Shown here piece after piece: positions 27,465-34,383 of a DNA stretch of 64,000 bases (its first letter is position 1; each line of letters starts with the position of its first letter). The notes under the pieces were generated by a model. It had not been told where the DNA came from. It saw only the letters and a program-made list of their open reading frames with translations, and ran no database searches. Both the position numbers and the translations under genes were made by a program. The stretch comes from an uncultured Collinsella sp. (GTDB lineage Bacteria > Actinomycetota > Coriobacteriia > Coriobacteriales > Coriobacteriaceae), in assembly GCA_900542155.1 (NCBI GenBank), contig UQMD01000001.1, positions 186,001-250,000 of the forward strand, written 5' to 3'.

Positions 27465-27495
27465 GCTGACTCGTCCGACCTGTCCCAACGGTTTG

Positions 27496-27630
27496 TCTCA
27501 ATCTGTAACAGGTAGGGCCCAAATAATCGGTTAGCTGTTACAGATCGAGACAGACCACGGATGCTCAGCCGAAAATCTCAATCTGTAACAGGTAGGAACG
27601 ATTTTGCCCCTTAGATGTTACAGATTGAGA
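27496..27630. repeat. 55-bp palindrome family C, two units 80 bp apart
   Basis: Units 27496-27550 and 27576-27630. Each is TCTCAATCTGTAACAG, 23 variable bases, then (C)TGTTACAGATYGAGA. The 25 bases between units are unrelated. The same element occurs three times at 34123-34337 with exactly the same 80-bp spacing. Confidence 0.9.
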
Positions 27631-27656
27631 TATTTGACAGCTTGAATCGGCATCGC

Positions 27657-28279
27657 CTACAGCGCGGCGACGACCTTGTCGCCCATCGTCGTGGTGCCGA
27701 GGATCTTATCTGCCGGGGTGTTGACATCGGCGATGTCACGGGTGCGCCAGCCCTCGTCGAGCACGCGCGCCACGGCGCTCTCGATCCACGCGGCTTGCTC
27801 GCCCATGTCGAGCGCGTAGGTCAGCAGCATCGCCACCGACAAGATTTGAGCCAGCGGATTGGCCACGCCGAGCCCCGCGATGTCAGGAGCGCTGCCAGCG
27901 CTCGGCCCAAACAGCGATACGCCATCATCCAGCGAGGCAGAGGCAAGCATACCGAGCGATCCGGTAATCTGAGCCGCCTCATCGGACAGGATGTCGCCGA
28001 ACATGTTCTCCGTCACCACGACGTCAAAGTCTGCCGGTCGACTGATGAGCTGCATGGCGGCGTTGTCGACGAGCAGGTCCTCAAGCTCCACGTCGGAGTA
28101 CTCCTCGTCTTGCACGCGATGCACGATCTCGCGCCACATGCGGCTCGTCTCCAGCACGTTGCGCTTATCAACGCTCGTCACCTTGCCGCGACGTTTGCGC
28201 GCCGCCTCAAATGCCTGGCGCGCAATGCGCTCAATCTCGTACTCGCGATACTCCATCACGTCGACCGCACGCTGACCGG
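27657..28279 (-). pseudogene. leuB: 3-isopropylmalate dehydrogenase, C-terminal remnant
   Basis: About 205 residues from the C-terminal part of LeuB remain, of a usual 350-360: YREYEIERIARQAFEAARKR, RGKVTSVDKRNVLETSRMWR, DVVVTENMFGDILSDEAAQ and GSAPDIAGLGVANPLAQ. The N-terminal third, with the nucleotide and isopropylmalate loops, is missing. No start codon or ribosome site precedes it; upstream sequence reads as leuA in another frame. This is an internal deletion that removed leuC, leuD and the ends of leuA and leuB. It cannot give an active enzyme. Confidence 0.9.
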
Positions 28280-28863
28280 CCGCACCCGCAGCGCCCGCGC
28301 AGGTCACGGATGCGGGCGCCAAAGTCCCACGGCATGTTGTAGCCCATCGTATCGGGGATGTTCACGACCGTGGCACCGGCCTTTACGGCCGCCTCGATAA
28401 TGCGCACCAGAAACTCCTGATCGGAGCGGCCGGCATCCTCGGCATAAAACTCAACATCGTCAACGAACTTGCGAGCATGTTTGACGGCATGGATCGCTCA
28501 ATCAATTGCCCTTTCCTCAGTCATATGGAGCTTGTCGCGCAGGTGACTGGTGCTCACACCCAGCCCTGTATGGATACGGGGCCTCTGGGCCGTTTTGAGC
28601 GCCTCTGCAGCCACTTCGATATCCCTGTCGACAGCGCGCGTCAGGCCGCATACCGTGCATCGGTCGCCCGCAATCTTGCCAATCTCCTGTACGGAGCGAA
28701 AGTCACCAGGACTCGAGATGGGAAAGCCCGCCTCGATAACGTCCACGTTCATGCGCACCAGCTGGCGGGCGATGAAGAGCTTTTCCTCGGTATTCATGCT
28801 GGCGCCCGGCGACTGCTCACCGTCGCACAGGGTGGCGTCAAAGATTGTGATTTTGCGGCTTAT
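28280..28863 (-). pseudogene. leuA: 2-isopropylmalate synthase, N-terminal remnant with dead start and nonsense codon
   Basis: About 194 codons of LeuA remain: SRKITIFDATLCDGEQSPGA, EAGFPISSPGDFRSVQEIGK, RIHTGLGVSTSH, then after an in-frame TGA at 28498-28500 HAVKHARKFVDDVEFYAEDA and VVNIPDTMGYNMPWDF. AGGAGG stands five bases before the expected start, but the start codon reads ATA (28861-28863). The frame then runs into the leuB fragment near 28280 out of register. Three independent lesions show the gene is dead. Confidence 0.9.
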
Positions 28864-28927
28864 ATGTTCCTCCTGATTGACCGTTTTATGACAGATGGCT
28901 TTCAGGAGAGAGAAGGCCTAGAGATAG

Positions 28928-28985
28928 AAAAATACCCGTGTCGCTCATCACGCCTGAAAGCGGCAGACGATAGCGCACCCGGGTA
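28928..28985 (-). terminator. Attenuator terminator of the leu leader
   Basis: Read on the minus strand: a long stem (CCCGGGTGCGCTATCG pairing with GATGAGCGACACGGGT) followed by ATTTTT. It lies 30 bases after the leader peptide stop and 65 bases before leuA, as in transcription attenuation. Confidence 0.8.
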
Positions 28986-29014
28986 CAACAAATCGTTATA
29001 GCGAGATTACAACC

Positions 29015-29074
29015 CTAGCGCGCTATCCAATCTAGTAGCGCTAGGCCTAGGAGCTGTTGCGTGTTCTTAAACAT
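29015..29074 (-). CDS. leuL: Leucine leader peptide
   Basis: A 19-codon open frame, MFKNTQQLLGLALLDWIAR, with AGGGAG six bases before its ATG. Five of 19 codons are leucine, four of them CTA, which is rare in this high-GC genome; clustered rare Leu codons make ribosome movement depend on charged tRNA-Leu. With the downstream terminator it forms a classical attenuator: when leucine is scarce the ribosome stalls and the terminator does not form. It still looks intact although the genes it controlled are destroyed. No separate function is suggested for the peptide. Confidence 0.82.
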   Translation of the reverse strand: MFKNTQQLLGLALLDWIAR

Positions 29075-29130
29075 GTTGGGCTCCCTTCGGCCTCGGGTAG
29101 TACTACATCGCGCTAAAGTACAACACAAGT

Positions 29131-29170
29131 AAAACCACCACAAGGGTGCCTGTCCCCTTCGTGGTGGTTT
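29131..29170. repeat. Conserved-loop hairpin family B, copy 6 (opposite orientation)
   Basis: AAACCACCACAAGGG / CCCTTCGTGGTGGTTT around TGCCTGTC, the reverse orientation of the other copies. Confidence 0.8.
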
Positions 29171-29185
29171 CGTTGACTCAAAAGC

Positions 29186-29225
29186 AAGAGACCCGGTCCT
29201 GCACGAGGCAGAACCGGGTCTCTTT
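29186..29225 (-). terminator. Terminator of the rplK-rplA unit
   Basis: Stem AGAGACCCGGT / ACCGGGTCTCT with a 16-base loop, on the minus strand 36 bases after the rplA stop. Confidence 0.8.
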
Positions 29226-29260
29226 AGCAATGCTTGCTTTGCTCAGGCAGTAACTGTTAG

Positions 29261-29968
29261 TTACTCAGCCAGGAAGTCGCGCTGGATAGCGGGATCGACC
29301 TTGACGCCAGGGCCCATGGTGGAAGACACGGAGATGGACTTGACGTACTTGCCCTTAGCAGAAGAGGGCTTGACGCGCAGGATCTCGGTGTACAGGGCAG
29401 CGTAGTTCTCGACGAGCTGCTGCTCAGAGAAGGACTTCTTGCCCAGGGGCACGTGGCAGATGCCGTAGCGGTCGGCGCGGTACTCAACGCGGCCAGCCTT
29501 GAGCTCGGAGACCATCTTGGCGACGTCCATGGTCACGGTGCCGAGCTTGGGGTTCGGCATGAGGCCACGGGGACCAAGGATCTTACCGATGCGGCCAACC
29601 TTGGCCATCATGTTCGGCGTAGCGATAGCGGCGTCGAAGTTGATCTCGCCCTTCTGAATCTGGGCGACAAGCTCGTCGGAACCGATGATGTCGGCGCCGG
29701 CAGCCTCAGCCTCGCGGGCCTTCTCGCCCTCGGCGAAGACGGCAACACGAACGGTCTTGCCGGTGCCGTGGGGCAGGGAGATGGAACCACGGATGTTCTG
29801 GTCAGCCTTACGAGTATCGATGCCCAGACGGAAGTGGGCCTCGACGGTCTCGTCGAACTTGGCGGTGTCGAGCTCCTTGATGAGCTTGGCAGCCTGAAGG
29901 GGGGTGTAGAGCGTGGCGCGGTCGATCTTCTCGGCAGCGGCGTTATAGCTCTTACCATGCTTAGCCAT
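29261..29968 (-). CDS. rplA: 50S ribosomal protein L1
   Basis: 235 residues. Recognised by LYTPLQAAKLIKELDTAKFD, VRVAVFAEGEKAREAEAAGA, LMPNPKLGTV and the C-terminal VKSISVSSTMGPGVKVD. It binds 23S rRNA at the L1 stalk. The ATG at 29968 is preferred because GGAGG lies eight bases upstream; an ATG six bases earlier is too close. It follows rplK in the usual order; rplJ-rplL are not found downstream here. Confidence 0.97.
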   Translation of the reverse strand: MAKHGKSYNAAAEKIDRATLYTPLQAAKLIKELDTAKFDETVEAHFRLGIDTRKADQNIRGSISLPHGTGKTVRVAVFAEGEKAREAEAAGADIIGSDELVAQIQKGEINFDAAIATPNMMAKVGRIGKILGPRGLMPNPKLGTVTMDVAKMVSELKAGRVEYRADRYGICHVPLGKKSFSEQQLVENYAALYTEILRVKPSSAKGKYVKSISVSSTMGPGVKVDPAIQRDFLAE

Positions 29969-30085
29969 GTGCATTACCTCCTGTGGTCAAACGGGCGTGA
30001 GCCCTCCCACATCGTATCGTGTGCCCTATTGCACACATATAACGCGCGCCCCGGTCGGAGCACGCGTCATTACCTAAAGAAATCG

Positions 30086-30514
30086 CTACTCAGCGATGGT
30101 GACGCCCATGGAACGGGCGGTACCGGCGATGATCTTCTTGGCGGCGTCAATGTCGTTGGCATTGAGGTCCGGCATCTTGATCTCGGCGATCTTGGTGAGC
30201 TGCTCCTGGGAAAGCTGACCAACCTTGTCGGCCTGGGGCTTAGCGGAACCAGACTTGAGGTTCAGCTCCTTCTTGATGAGATGAGCCGCCGGCGGGGTCT
30301 TGGTGATGAAGGAGAAGGACTTGTCCTCGTAGACAGAGATCTCAACGGGGATGATGTCGCCCTTCTTGTCCTGCGTCTCGGCGTTAAAGGCCTGGCAGAA
30401 CTGCATGATGTTCACGCCAGCAGCGCCCAGGGCGGGGCCGACGGGAGGAGCGGGGTTAGCTGCACCAGCAGGAATCTGGAGCTTAATGACGTTGGCAACC
30501 TTCTTCTCAGCCAT
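30086..30514 (-). CDS. rplK: 50S ribosomal protein L11
   Basis: 142 residues: KLQIPAGAANPAPPVGPALG, NIMQFCQAFNAET and KIIAGTARSMGV are all L11 hallmarks. It forms the factor-binding stalk base and is needed for the stringent response. The start at 30514 is favoured by AAGGA spacing. It lies between nusG and rplA. Confidence 0.97.
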   Translation of the reverse strand: MAEKKVANVIKLQIPAGAANPAPPVGPALGAAGVNIMQFCQAFNAETQDKKGDIIPVEISVYEDKSFSFITKTPPAAHLIKKELNLKSGSAKPQADKVGQLSQEQLTKIAEIKMPDLNANDIDAAKKIIAGTARSMGVTIAE

Positions 30515-30634
30515 GGTCATTCCTTTCGAATCACGAGTGTGAAGTACTTGCTATATCGTAAGCACGCACGTGTTAGAAGCACTCCTGAGATGAGCAGTCA
30601 CAGAAGAAGCACGCTCGCGCGAACGGACGAAAAC

Positions 30635-31171
30635 TTAAGCGATGACAGCGACCTGGTTAAAGTCGAGCTCGACCGGCGTCTCGCGGCCAAAGATCATCAG
30701 CGTGACCTTGAGCTTGCCAGCCTCGGTGTTAACCTCGGAGACCTTGCCATCAAAGTCGGTAAGCGGGCCATCGGTGACGCGGACGGACGTGCCGACCTGA
30801 ATATCGACCGAGGTGCGCTTGGGCGAATCGCCCTTACCGGGACGACGAGTCATCTTGTTGTACTCGTCGCGGGAAAGCGGAGCGGGCTTGCCGTTGCCGC
30901 CCAGGAAACCGGTGACGCCAGGCGTGTTGCGAACGCACGTCCAAGCATCGTCATCCATCTCCATGCGGACCAGGACATAACCCGGGAAGATCTTAGAATC
31001 CTTGGTCTCGCGCTTGCCACCCTCTTTAATCTCGGTGACGCGCTCCATAGGAATCTCGATATCAAAGATACGGTCCTGCATGCCCATGGTCTCGATGCGA
31101 TGCTCGAGATCGGACTTAACGCGGTTCTCGTATCCAGAGTAAGTGTGAACGACGTACCAACGCTTAGACAT
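30635..31171 (-). CDS. nusG: Transcription termination/antitermination protein NusG
   Basis: 178 residues with the NGN domain (WYVVHTYSGYENRVKSDLEH, FPGYVLVRMEMDDDAW) and the C-terminal KOW domain (VGTSVRVTDGPLTDFDGKVS). It binds RNA polymerase to aid elongation and links it with Rho or ribosomes. It is three bases from secE, so both are cotranscribed. Confidence 0.97.
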   Translation of the reverse strand: MSKRWYVVHTYSGYENRVKSDLEHRIETMGMQDRIFDIEIPMERVTEIKEGGKRETKDSKIFPGYVLVRMEMDDDAWTCVRNTPGVTGFLGGNGKPAPLSRDEYNKMTRRPGKGDSPKRTSVDIQVGTSVRVTDGPLTDFDGKVSEVNTEAGKLKVTLMIFGRETPVELDFNQVAVIA

Positions 31172-31174
31172 GGT

Positions 31175-31513
31175 TTAGCCCCTCAATCCAGAGAACAGAG
31201 CAAGAGCCTCGCCAAAGCCAGCATCGAGCAGAGCGATGACGACGCCGACGACGATCAGAGAAGCGCAAACGACGACAGAGTAGTTCACGAGCTCCTTCTT
31301 ATCGGGCCACGTGACACGCTTCATCTCGGACTTGACCGAAGCGAAATACTTCTTGGTGCGGGCGAAGAAACCAGGCTTCTCGTTCTTCTTGGACTTCGCA
31401 GCCTTCTCGTTCTTCTTGGCAACGGCCTTCTTGGCCTCAACCTTGGAGTTGGCGGCAGCGTTATTGGCAGGCGCCTGCTGCTGTGCCTTCTTCTTGTTCT
31501 TCTTGTTGGCCAT
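31175..31513 (-). CDS. secE: Preprotein translocase subunit SecE
   Basis: 112 residues. A long Lys/Ala-rich N-terminal tail (1-60) is followed by the conserved SVKSEMKRVTWPDKKEL and one membrane span (VVVCASLIVVGVVIALLDAG). It clamps SecY in the Sec translocon. The tail is longer than in Firmicutes SecE, as often in actinobacteria. It heads the secE-nusG pair downstream of tRNA-Trp. Confidence 0.95.
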   Translation of the reverse strand: MANKKNKKKAQQQAPANNAAANSKVEAKKAVAKKNEKAAKSKKNEKPGFFARTKKYFASVKSEMKRVTWPDKKELVNYSVVVCASLIVVGVVIALLDAGFGEALALFSGLRG

Positions 31514-31589
31514 TTGGGTTACCTCCGCGCAATGCGCTTATACATGAGTAAACCGTAAGCCCCCAATTGGGAGCTTACGGAATAATGAC

Positions 31590-31665
31590 TGGCACGCCAG
31601 GAAGGACTCGAACCCTCAACACTCGGTTTTGGAGACCGATGCTCTACCAATTGAACTACTGGCGT
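31590..31665 (-). tRNA. tRNA-Trp (CCA anticodon)
   Basis: A 76-base cloverleaf with acceptor ACGCCAG/CTGGCGT, loop TCTCCAAAA with anticodon CCA, GGTTCGAGTCC T arm and encoded 3' CCA. It sits between rpmG and secE. Confidence 0.97.
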
Positions 31666-31678
31666 ATATGACTAGAGA

Positions 31679-31828
31679 CTAGCGAGTCTCTTTGTGCAAC
31701 GTGTGGTGACGGCACCAGGGGCAATACTTCTTGATCTCCATACGATCAGGCATGTTCGACTTGTTCTTGGTGGTCGTATAGTTGCGGCGCTTGCACTCAG
31801 TGCACGCAAGAGTAACTAGAGTACGCAT
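31679..31828 (-). CDS. rpmG: 50S ribosomal protein L33, zinc-binding form
   Basis: 49 residues, MRTLVTLACTECKRRNYTTT onward, with paired cysteines CTEC and CPWC, the zinc-bound C+ version of L33. The stop codon is 14 bases from tRNA-Trp. The gene heads the rpmG-tRNA-Trp-secE-nusG unit and has its own promoter. Confidence 0.95.
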   Translation of the reverse strand: MRTLVTLACTECKRRNYTTTKNKSNMPDRMEIKKYCPWCRHHTLHKETR

Positions 31829-31873
31829 TTATCCTGAACCTTTCATTTCCGCCCCGTACGGGCACGAGATGGT

Positions 31874-31903
31874 ACTTTATCAGCTCTATGTAAGTGCTGT
31901 CAA
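31874..31903 (-). promoter_or_regulatory. Strong sigma-A promoter of rpmG
   Basis: On the minus strand TTGACA, 18 bp, TAAAGT. The AGGTTTTCATTGACAGC box around the -35 is almost the same as at the tRNA-tuf promoter. Confidence 0.7.
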
Positions 31904-32045
31904 TGAAAACCTCGAATCAATTGGTTCTCGGTGGATCCATTCATATTTGGAACACATCAATGAAGCCATCGAGATCTAATCGACGGTGCAACCAGGACCA
32001 TTATTGATCTTCTCGACACCAGCAACGGCTCAATATCCATTGCAG

Positions 32046-32080
32046 AAAAGAACCCGGCACCCATATAAGTGCCGGGTTCT
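32046..32080 (-). terminator. Terminator of tuf
   Basis: Stem AGAACCCGGCAC / GTGCCGGGTTCT, then TTTTC, 26 bases after the tuf stop. Confidence 0.9.
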
Positions 32081-32105
32081 CTAAGTCAACTATCAGAGAG
32101 CTAAT

Positions 32106-33296
32106 TTACTCAATGATCGTGGAGACGATGCCCGAACCGACGGTGTGGCCACCCTCGCGGATAGCGAAGCGCAGGCCCTCCTCCATGGCGATCGGGTGGA
32201 TGAGGTCGCCCTCGATGGTGATGTGGTCACCAGGCATAGCCATCTCGGTGCCCTCGGGGAGCTTGACCGTACCGGTAACGTCGGTGGTACGGAAGTAGAA
32301 CTGAGGACGATAACCATCGAAGAACGGGGTGTGACGGCCGCCCTCCTCCTTGGTCAGAACGTAGATCTCGCCGGTGAACTTGGTGTGCGGGGTAACCGAA
32401 CCGGGCTTGCAGAGAACCTGGCCGCGCTCGATGTCCTCGCGCTTGATGCCGCGGAGCAGCAGACCGACGTTGTCGCCAGCCTCGCAGAAGTCCATGGACT
32501 TACGGAACATCTCGATACCGGTAACGACGGTGTTCTGGGTATCCTTGATGCCGACGATCTCGACGGGCTCGTTGAGCTTGAGCTCACCGCGCTCGACACG
32601 GCCGGTAGCAACAGTACCACGGCCGGAGATGGTCATAACGTCCTCAACGGCCATCAGGAACGGGAGGTCGTTGTTACGAGCAGGCGTCGGGATGTACTCG
32701 TCGACGGCGTTCATGAGCTCGCGGATAGCGTCCATCCACTTGGCGTCGCCCTCGAGAGCGCCCAGAGCGGAACCACGGATGACGGGGATGTCGTCGCCGG
32801 GGAAATCGTACTCGGAGAGGAGCTCACGGGTCTCCATCTCGACGAGGTCGATGAGCTCGTCATCGTCAACCATGTCGCACTTGTTCAGGAAGACGACGAT
32901 GTAAGGAACGCCAACCTGACGGGCGAGCAGGATGTGCTCGCGGGTCTGAGCCATGGGGCCGTCGGTAGCGGCGATGACCAGGATAGCGCCGTCCATCTGA
33001 GCAGCACCGGAGATCATGTTCTTGACGTAGTCAGCGTGGCCCGGGCAGTCAACGTGAGCGTAGTGACGGGCAGCAGTCTCGTACTCGACGTGGGAGACGG
33101 AGATCGTAATGCCGCGCTCGCGCTCCTCGGGAGCCTTGTCGATGTTCTCGAACGCAGTGAAGTCAGCCTTGCAGCCCTCGGTCTCGGAGAGAACCTTGGT
33201 GATGGCAGCGGTCAGCGTGGTCTTGCCGTGGTCGACGTGACCAATGGTGCCGATGTTAACATGCGGCTTAGTGCGCTCAAACTTCTCTTTGGCCAT
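32106..33296 (-). CDS. tuf: Elongation factor Tu
   Basis: 396 residues. P-loop GHVDHGKT, switch II DCPGHADY, NKCD and the terminal VGSGIVSTIIE are all present. It delivers aminoacyl-tRNA to the ribosome as a GTP complex. The start MAKEKFERTK at 33296 has GGAGGG upstream. It is preceded by three tRNA genes on the same strand, a common arrangement that shares one strong promoter. Confidence 0.98.
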   Translation of the reverse strand: MAKEKFERTKPHVNIGTIGHVDHGKTTLTAAITKVLSETEGCKADFTAFENIDKAPEERERGITISVSHVEYETAARHYAHVDCPGHADYVKNMISGAAQMDGAILVIAATDGPMAQTREHILLARQVGVPYIVVFLNKCDMVDDDELIDLVEMETRELLSEYDFPGDDIPVIRGSALGALEGDAKWMDAIRELMNAVDEYIPTPARNNDLPFLMAVEDVMTISGRGTVATGRVERGELKLNEPVEIVGIKDTQNTVVTGIEMFRKSMDFCEAGDNVGLLLRGIKREDIERGQVLCKPGSVTPHTKFTGEIYVLTKEEGGRHTPFFDGYRPQFYFRTTDVTGTVKLPEGTEMAMPGDHITIEGDLIHPIAMEEGLRFAIREGGHTVGSGIVSTIIE

Positions 33297-33392
33297 AAAG
33301 CCCTCCTCTAAACAGGTCGTCCCCGGACGGGACTTTGCCTTTATACCATAGTGGCCTCTCAACATACTATTGAGAAGCCACCGTGTTACCTA

Positions 33393-33469
33393 TGGTAGCG
33401 GTGACTGGATTCGAACCAGTGACGCCACGGGTATGAACCGTGTGCTCTAACCAACTGAGCTACACCGCC
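33393..33469 (-). tRNA. tRNA-Met (CAT anticodon)
   Basis: 77 bases. Acceptor GGCGGTG/CACCGCT has a G-U first pair, anticodon loop TTCATAC and encoded CCA. The first pair and D-arm are of elongator rather than initiator form. Confidence 0.95.
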
Positions 33470-33472
33470 GGA

Positions 33473-33548
33473 TGGAGCCTGCAACCAGACTTGAACTGGT
33501 GACCTCTTCGTTACCAACGAAGTGCTCTACCGACTGAGCTATACAGGC
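33473..33548 (-). tRNA. tRNA-Thr (GGT anticodon)
   Basis: 76 bases. Acceptor GCCTGTA/TGCAGGC, anticodon loop TTGGTAA and encoded CCA; a few bases from tRNA-Met. Confidence 0.95.
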
Positions 33549-33558
33549 ACTTGACGGG

Positions 33559-33640
33559 TGGGAGCTATAGGATTCGAACCTATGTAGGCAGAGCCAACGG
33601 GTTTACAGCCCGTCCCCATTAACCACTCGGGCAAACTCCC
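33559..33640 (-). tRNA. tRNA-Tyr (GTA anticodon)
   Basis: 82 bases with a long variable arm. Acceptor GGGAGTT/AGCTCCC and loop CTGTAAA. The genome reads CCC rather than CCA at the 3' end, so the CCA is probably added after transcription. Confidence 0.95.
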
Positions 33641-33702
33641 AATCGTTCAAGTATCCGCAGGTCCTTTGGTCTTTTGGACCGCCGCCCCCGCGAACGAAAA
33701 AG

Positions 33703-33732
33703 ATAATACGATGCAACCTTGGGGGCTGTCAA
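33703..33732 (-). promoter_or_regulatory. Strong promoter of the tRNA-tuf cluster
   Basis: On the minus strand TTGACA, 18 bp, TATTAT, a near-consensus promoter. AGGTTTTCGTTGACAGC is shared with the rpmG promoter. Confidence 0.8.
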
Positions 33733-33947
33733 CGAAAACCTCTAGATACACGGCCCCGGGCGTATCTATTTAGCTGTGACCTGCGGTTTTGCTGAGTTTA
33801 GATATGATGGACAGTGGATTTGCATGTAGCGGTGACATTTCCCGAGGGAACACTTTGGCGTAGTGGAGTGAGCCTGCAGATTATTGCTTCGATAGCGATT
33901 CATTTGCACCTATATATAGGTCGAGATCGAGCTTCCTTGGCAAATTC

Positions 33948-34090
33948 GAGCGTGGATGTTCTCCCGTTTGAAATCGAGCGTGGATAATCTCCCGCTTTTG
34001 ACGTGCCACTGGGCCCAAAGTGGCAGATTATCCACGCTCAGTCTCCAGGTGGGAGATTATCCACCCTCGTATGTCCGACAATCCACGCTC
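33948..34090. repeat. Alternating GAGCGTGGAT repeats around a central palindrome
   Basis: GAGCGTGGAT at 33948 and 33976 face ATCCACGCTC at 34030 and 34081 and ATCCACCCTC at 34059. GGATAATCTCCCGC and GGGAGATTATCC pair across a CCACTGGGCCCAAAGTGG centre, so the whole tract is one large dyad. Confidence 0.8.
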
Positions 34091-34122
34091 GATCAAGCAG
34101 ACCAGGGGCTTCACCGTTTTCA

Positions 34123-34337
34123 TCTCGATCTGTAACAGTAAGAGGGTTATTCCTCCCCTATCTGTTACAGATCGAGATACCACGCAGCGACCCCAGCTTA
34201 CGTCTCATTCTGTAACAGCTTGAACGGTTTTCAGCCTCTTCGTGTTACAGATTGAGATATTACCCACCAACCCGTCTTAACATCTCAATCTGTAACAGCT
34301 TGAAGAAAAATACCGGTCTAGATGTTGCGGATCAAGA
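34123..34337. repeat. 55-bp palindrome family C, three units 80 bp apart
   Basis: Units at 34123-34177, 34203-34257 and 34283-34337. Arms are TCTCGATCTGTAACAG / CTGTTACAGATCGAGA and variants. The right arm of the third unit is degenerate. The spacing equals that of the two units at 27.5 kb. Confidence 0.9.
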
Positions 34338-34383
34338 TTGAATCGCTTGGGCTGAATGTCCCCAAGATATTGGCTGGCGGTCA

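Larger units (their letters stand above)
33733..34383. other. 650-bp gene-free stretch rich in dyad repeats
   Basis: No convincing gene. It carries GAGCGTGGAT repeats (33948-34090) and three family C palindromes (34123-34337). Confidence 0.8.

Noticed and set aside
29453..31558. 701-codon open frame opposite rplA, rplK, nusG and secE
   Set aside because: It is the complement of certain ribosomal genes; no ribosome site or domain.
27496..34337. CRISPR array made of the regularly spaced palindromes
   Set aside because: Repeats are arms in alternating orientation with two spacer classes of 23 and 25 bp, only two and three units, and no cas genes or leader nearby.
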